Positions 62,721 through 64,000 of a stretch of 64,000 nt of DNA are shown here, piece after piece; positions within the stretch are counted from its first letter, which is position 1; each line of letters opens with the position of its first letter. This stretch comes from Thunnus maccoyii (lineage: Eukaryota; Chordata; Actinopteri; Scombriformes; Scombridae): positions 18,189,725-18,253,724 of the forward strand of contig NC_056553.1 of NCBI RefSeq assembly GCF_910596095.1. Reading direction: 5' to 3'. Under the pieces are notes generated by a model. The model made no database searches. It saw only the letters and a list, made by a program, of their open reading frames with translations, and was not told where the DNA came from. Position numbers and translations under genes: made by a program.

Positions 62721-64000
62721 CAGAAATGCATAGTAACAACAACAATAACACTAACAACTGTGATAATAATAGAAATATGACGAATAATAATAATAGTATA
62801 ATAATAAAGTGAACTACGGCAGCAGGCGTGCTGCAACCACGATCCATGGAAACCTGTGAGATGAGAAAGCACAAAACTCCAGGGAAGATGCCAAGTTAGT
62901 AACATGCATTAATGGGACATGAATGCGCACAGATGGAGAGGGAGAGGAGGAGAGAGCCCAGTGCATCATGGGAAGTCCAATGGTAGTCTAGGCCTATAGC
63001 AGCATAACTACAGGATGGTCCAAGGCAAGCCAGAGCAGGCCCTAAGTATAAGCTTTATCAAAAAGGAAAGTTTTAAAAGACCAGTATGTAGAATGAGGTT
63101 GCAGATTGCAACTAACTGAATGCCCCTCCCCTCCACTTCCCCTTCCAAGCATGTAGGAGAACCTACGGTGGCTGCAAAACCCGTGAAAAACACAAAAGGC
63201 CCTCTTTAGAGCCAGTGTTTAGTTTGTCCATTCTGGGCTACTGTAGAAAAATTGTGGTGCAACATGGCAGTCTCCCTCAAAGAGGACTCATTCCCTATGT
63301 AGATATAAAGGGCTCATTCTAAGGTAACAAAAACACAACAATTCTTATTTTTATGGGATTATACAATAATTAAAACATACTTATGTATATTATATTCAAT
63401 TTCTGCCAAGTCTATTCTGCTAGATGCACTAAATCTTACACACTGGTCCTTTGCCTAAACGTAGAGAGGGTGTCTGCCTCTTGGACCGAAACTGGAACAT
63501 GCTCAGAAGAGGAGCCTGATAGCTGAAGGCTCTGCCTCCCATTCTACTTTTGGAGTCTCTAGGAACCATAAGTAAGCCTGCATACTGGGATTGCAGTGTT
63601 CTAGTGGGGTAAGAGGGTACTATGAGCTCTTTAAGATATGATGGTGCCTGACCATTAAGGGCTTTCTAGGTGAGGAGAGGGATTTTAAATTCTGGTACTG
63701 GATTTTACAGGGAGCCAGTGCAGCTAAGCTAAAATGGGAGAAATATGATCTCTTTACCTAGTTCTTGTCAGTACCTGTGCAGCTGTGTGGAGAGTCTTTA
63801 GAAACTTGTTAGTGCAGCTTGATATTGCAATAATCTTTTTCAGACAGGATGATTTTTGCAATGTTACATAGGTGAAAAAAGGCTGTCCTTGAAATTTGTT
63901 TTATTTGGGAGTTAAAGGACATGTCCTGATCAAGATAACTTCCAGATTCCTTATGGTGGTCCTGGAGGCCAGGGCAATGCCATCTAGAGGAGCTATATCA
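62478..64000 (-). mobile_element. LINE 3' part, L2/Rex1-like, continues past window end
   Basis: The 3' end is at about 62478 with the common fish 'attttatttatatagcacc' terminus. The 3'UTR holds a (GA)n tract (about 62683-62720). From about 63525 the sequence is homologous to the coding part at 11640-12100 ('cattctacttttggag', 'tatgatggtgcctgaccatt'). Reading frames are interrupted throughout, so it is an old dead copy. A MITE at about 63077-63452 is nested in it. Confidence 0.8.
63077..63452. mobile_element. MITE nested in the LINE 3'UTR
   Basis: Terminal inverted repeats: left 'aaaagaccagtatgta', right complement 'aaaggaccagtgtgta'. About 376 bp with no coding capacity. The LINE sequence resumes on both sides ('aggaaagttttaa' then 'gcctaaacgtagagag'), which shows it inserted into the older LINE. 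This type is frequent in percomorph genomes. Superfamily not certain. Confidence 0.65.

Overview
The window is teleost fish DNA, most likely percomorph. It has intron-rich vertebrate genes, fish-type interspersed repeats (an L2/Rex1-like LINE, a Tc1 copy, hAT-like and other MITEs, a tRNA-derived SINE) and many CA/TA microsatellites. I cannot name the species.

Positions 1-45,500 hold a tandem array of a Siglec-like immunoglobulin receptor gene, in six units called A to F here. Four units carry a complete predicted gene: A (663-4581), B (14923-18292), C (23709-27091) and F (42133-45125), all on the plus strand. Each encodes a signal peptide, a Siglec-type V-set domain with the Cys pattern and F-strand Arg of sialic-acid binders, two C2-set domains, a transmembrane helix and a cytoplasmic tail. 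F has an inhibitory tail with one ITIM, one ITSM and a third Tyr motif, and no charge in its membrane helix. A, B and C have a lysine in the membrane helix and a short tail without ITIMs. The cluster therefore looks like a paired activating/inhibitory receptor set. Units D (31.6-33.8 kb) and E (35.7-39.2 kb) share one deletion junction that removed every receptor exon and left the promoter side and the last tail exon.

The units are separated by a roughly 1.48-kb solo LTR with a 4-bp target duplication (CTTG), found after B, C, D and E. Unit A keeps the empty site. Unit A is expanded by other insertions: a 0.9-kb intronic insert, a 0.5-kb insert of unknown type, a Tc1 element sitting in a relic of an ITIM exon, a hAT-like MITE and a LINE fragment.

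From 45.5 to 51 kb there is little except a broken nectin/PVR-like gene (47750-49645), which keeps a signal-peptide exon and parts of two Ig domains. From 51,044 to 59,841, on the minus strand, lies a complete mitochondrial phosphoenolpyruvate carboxykinase gene (pck2): 11 coding exons and 635 residues. The last 3.5 kb is intergenic, with microsatellites and a minus-strand LINE that runs off the window end and is itself interrupted by a MITE.
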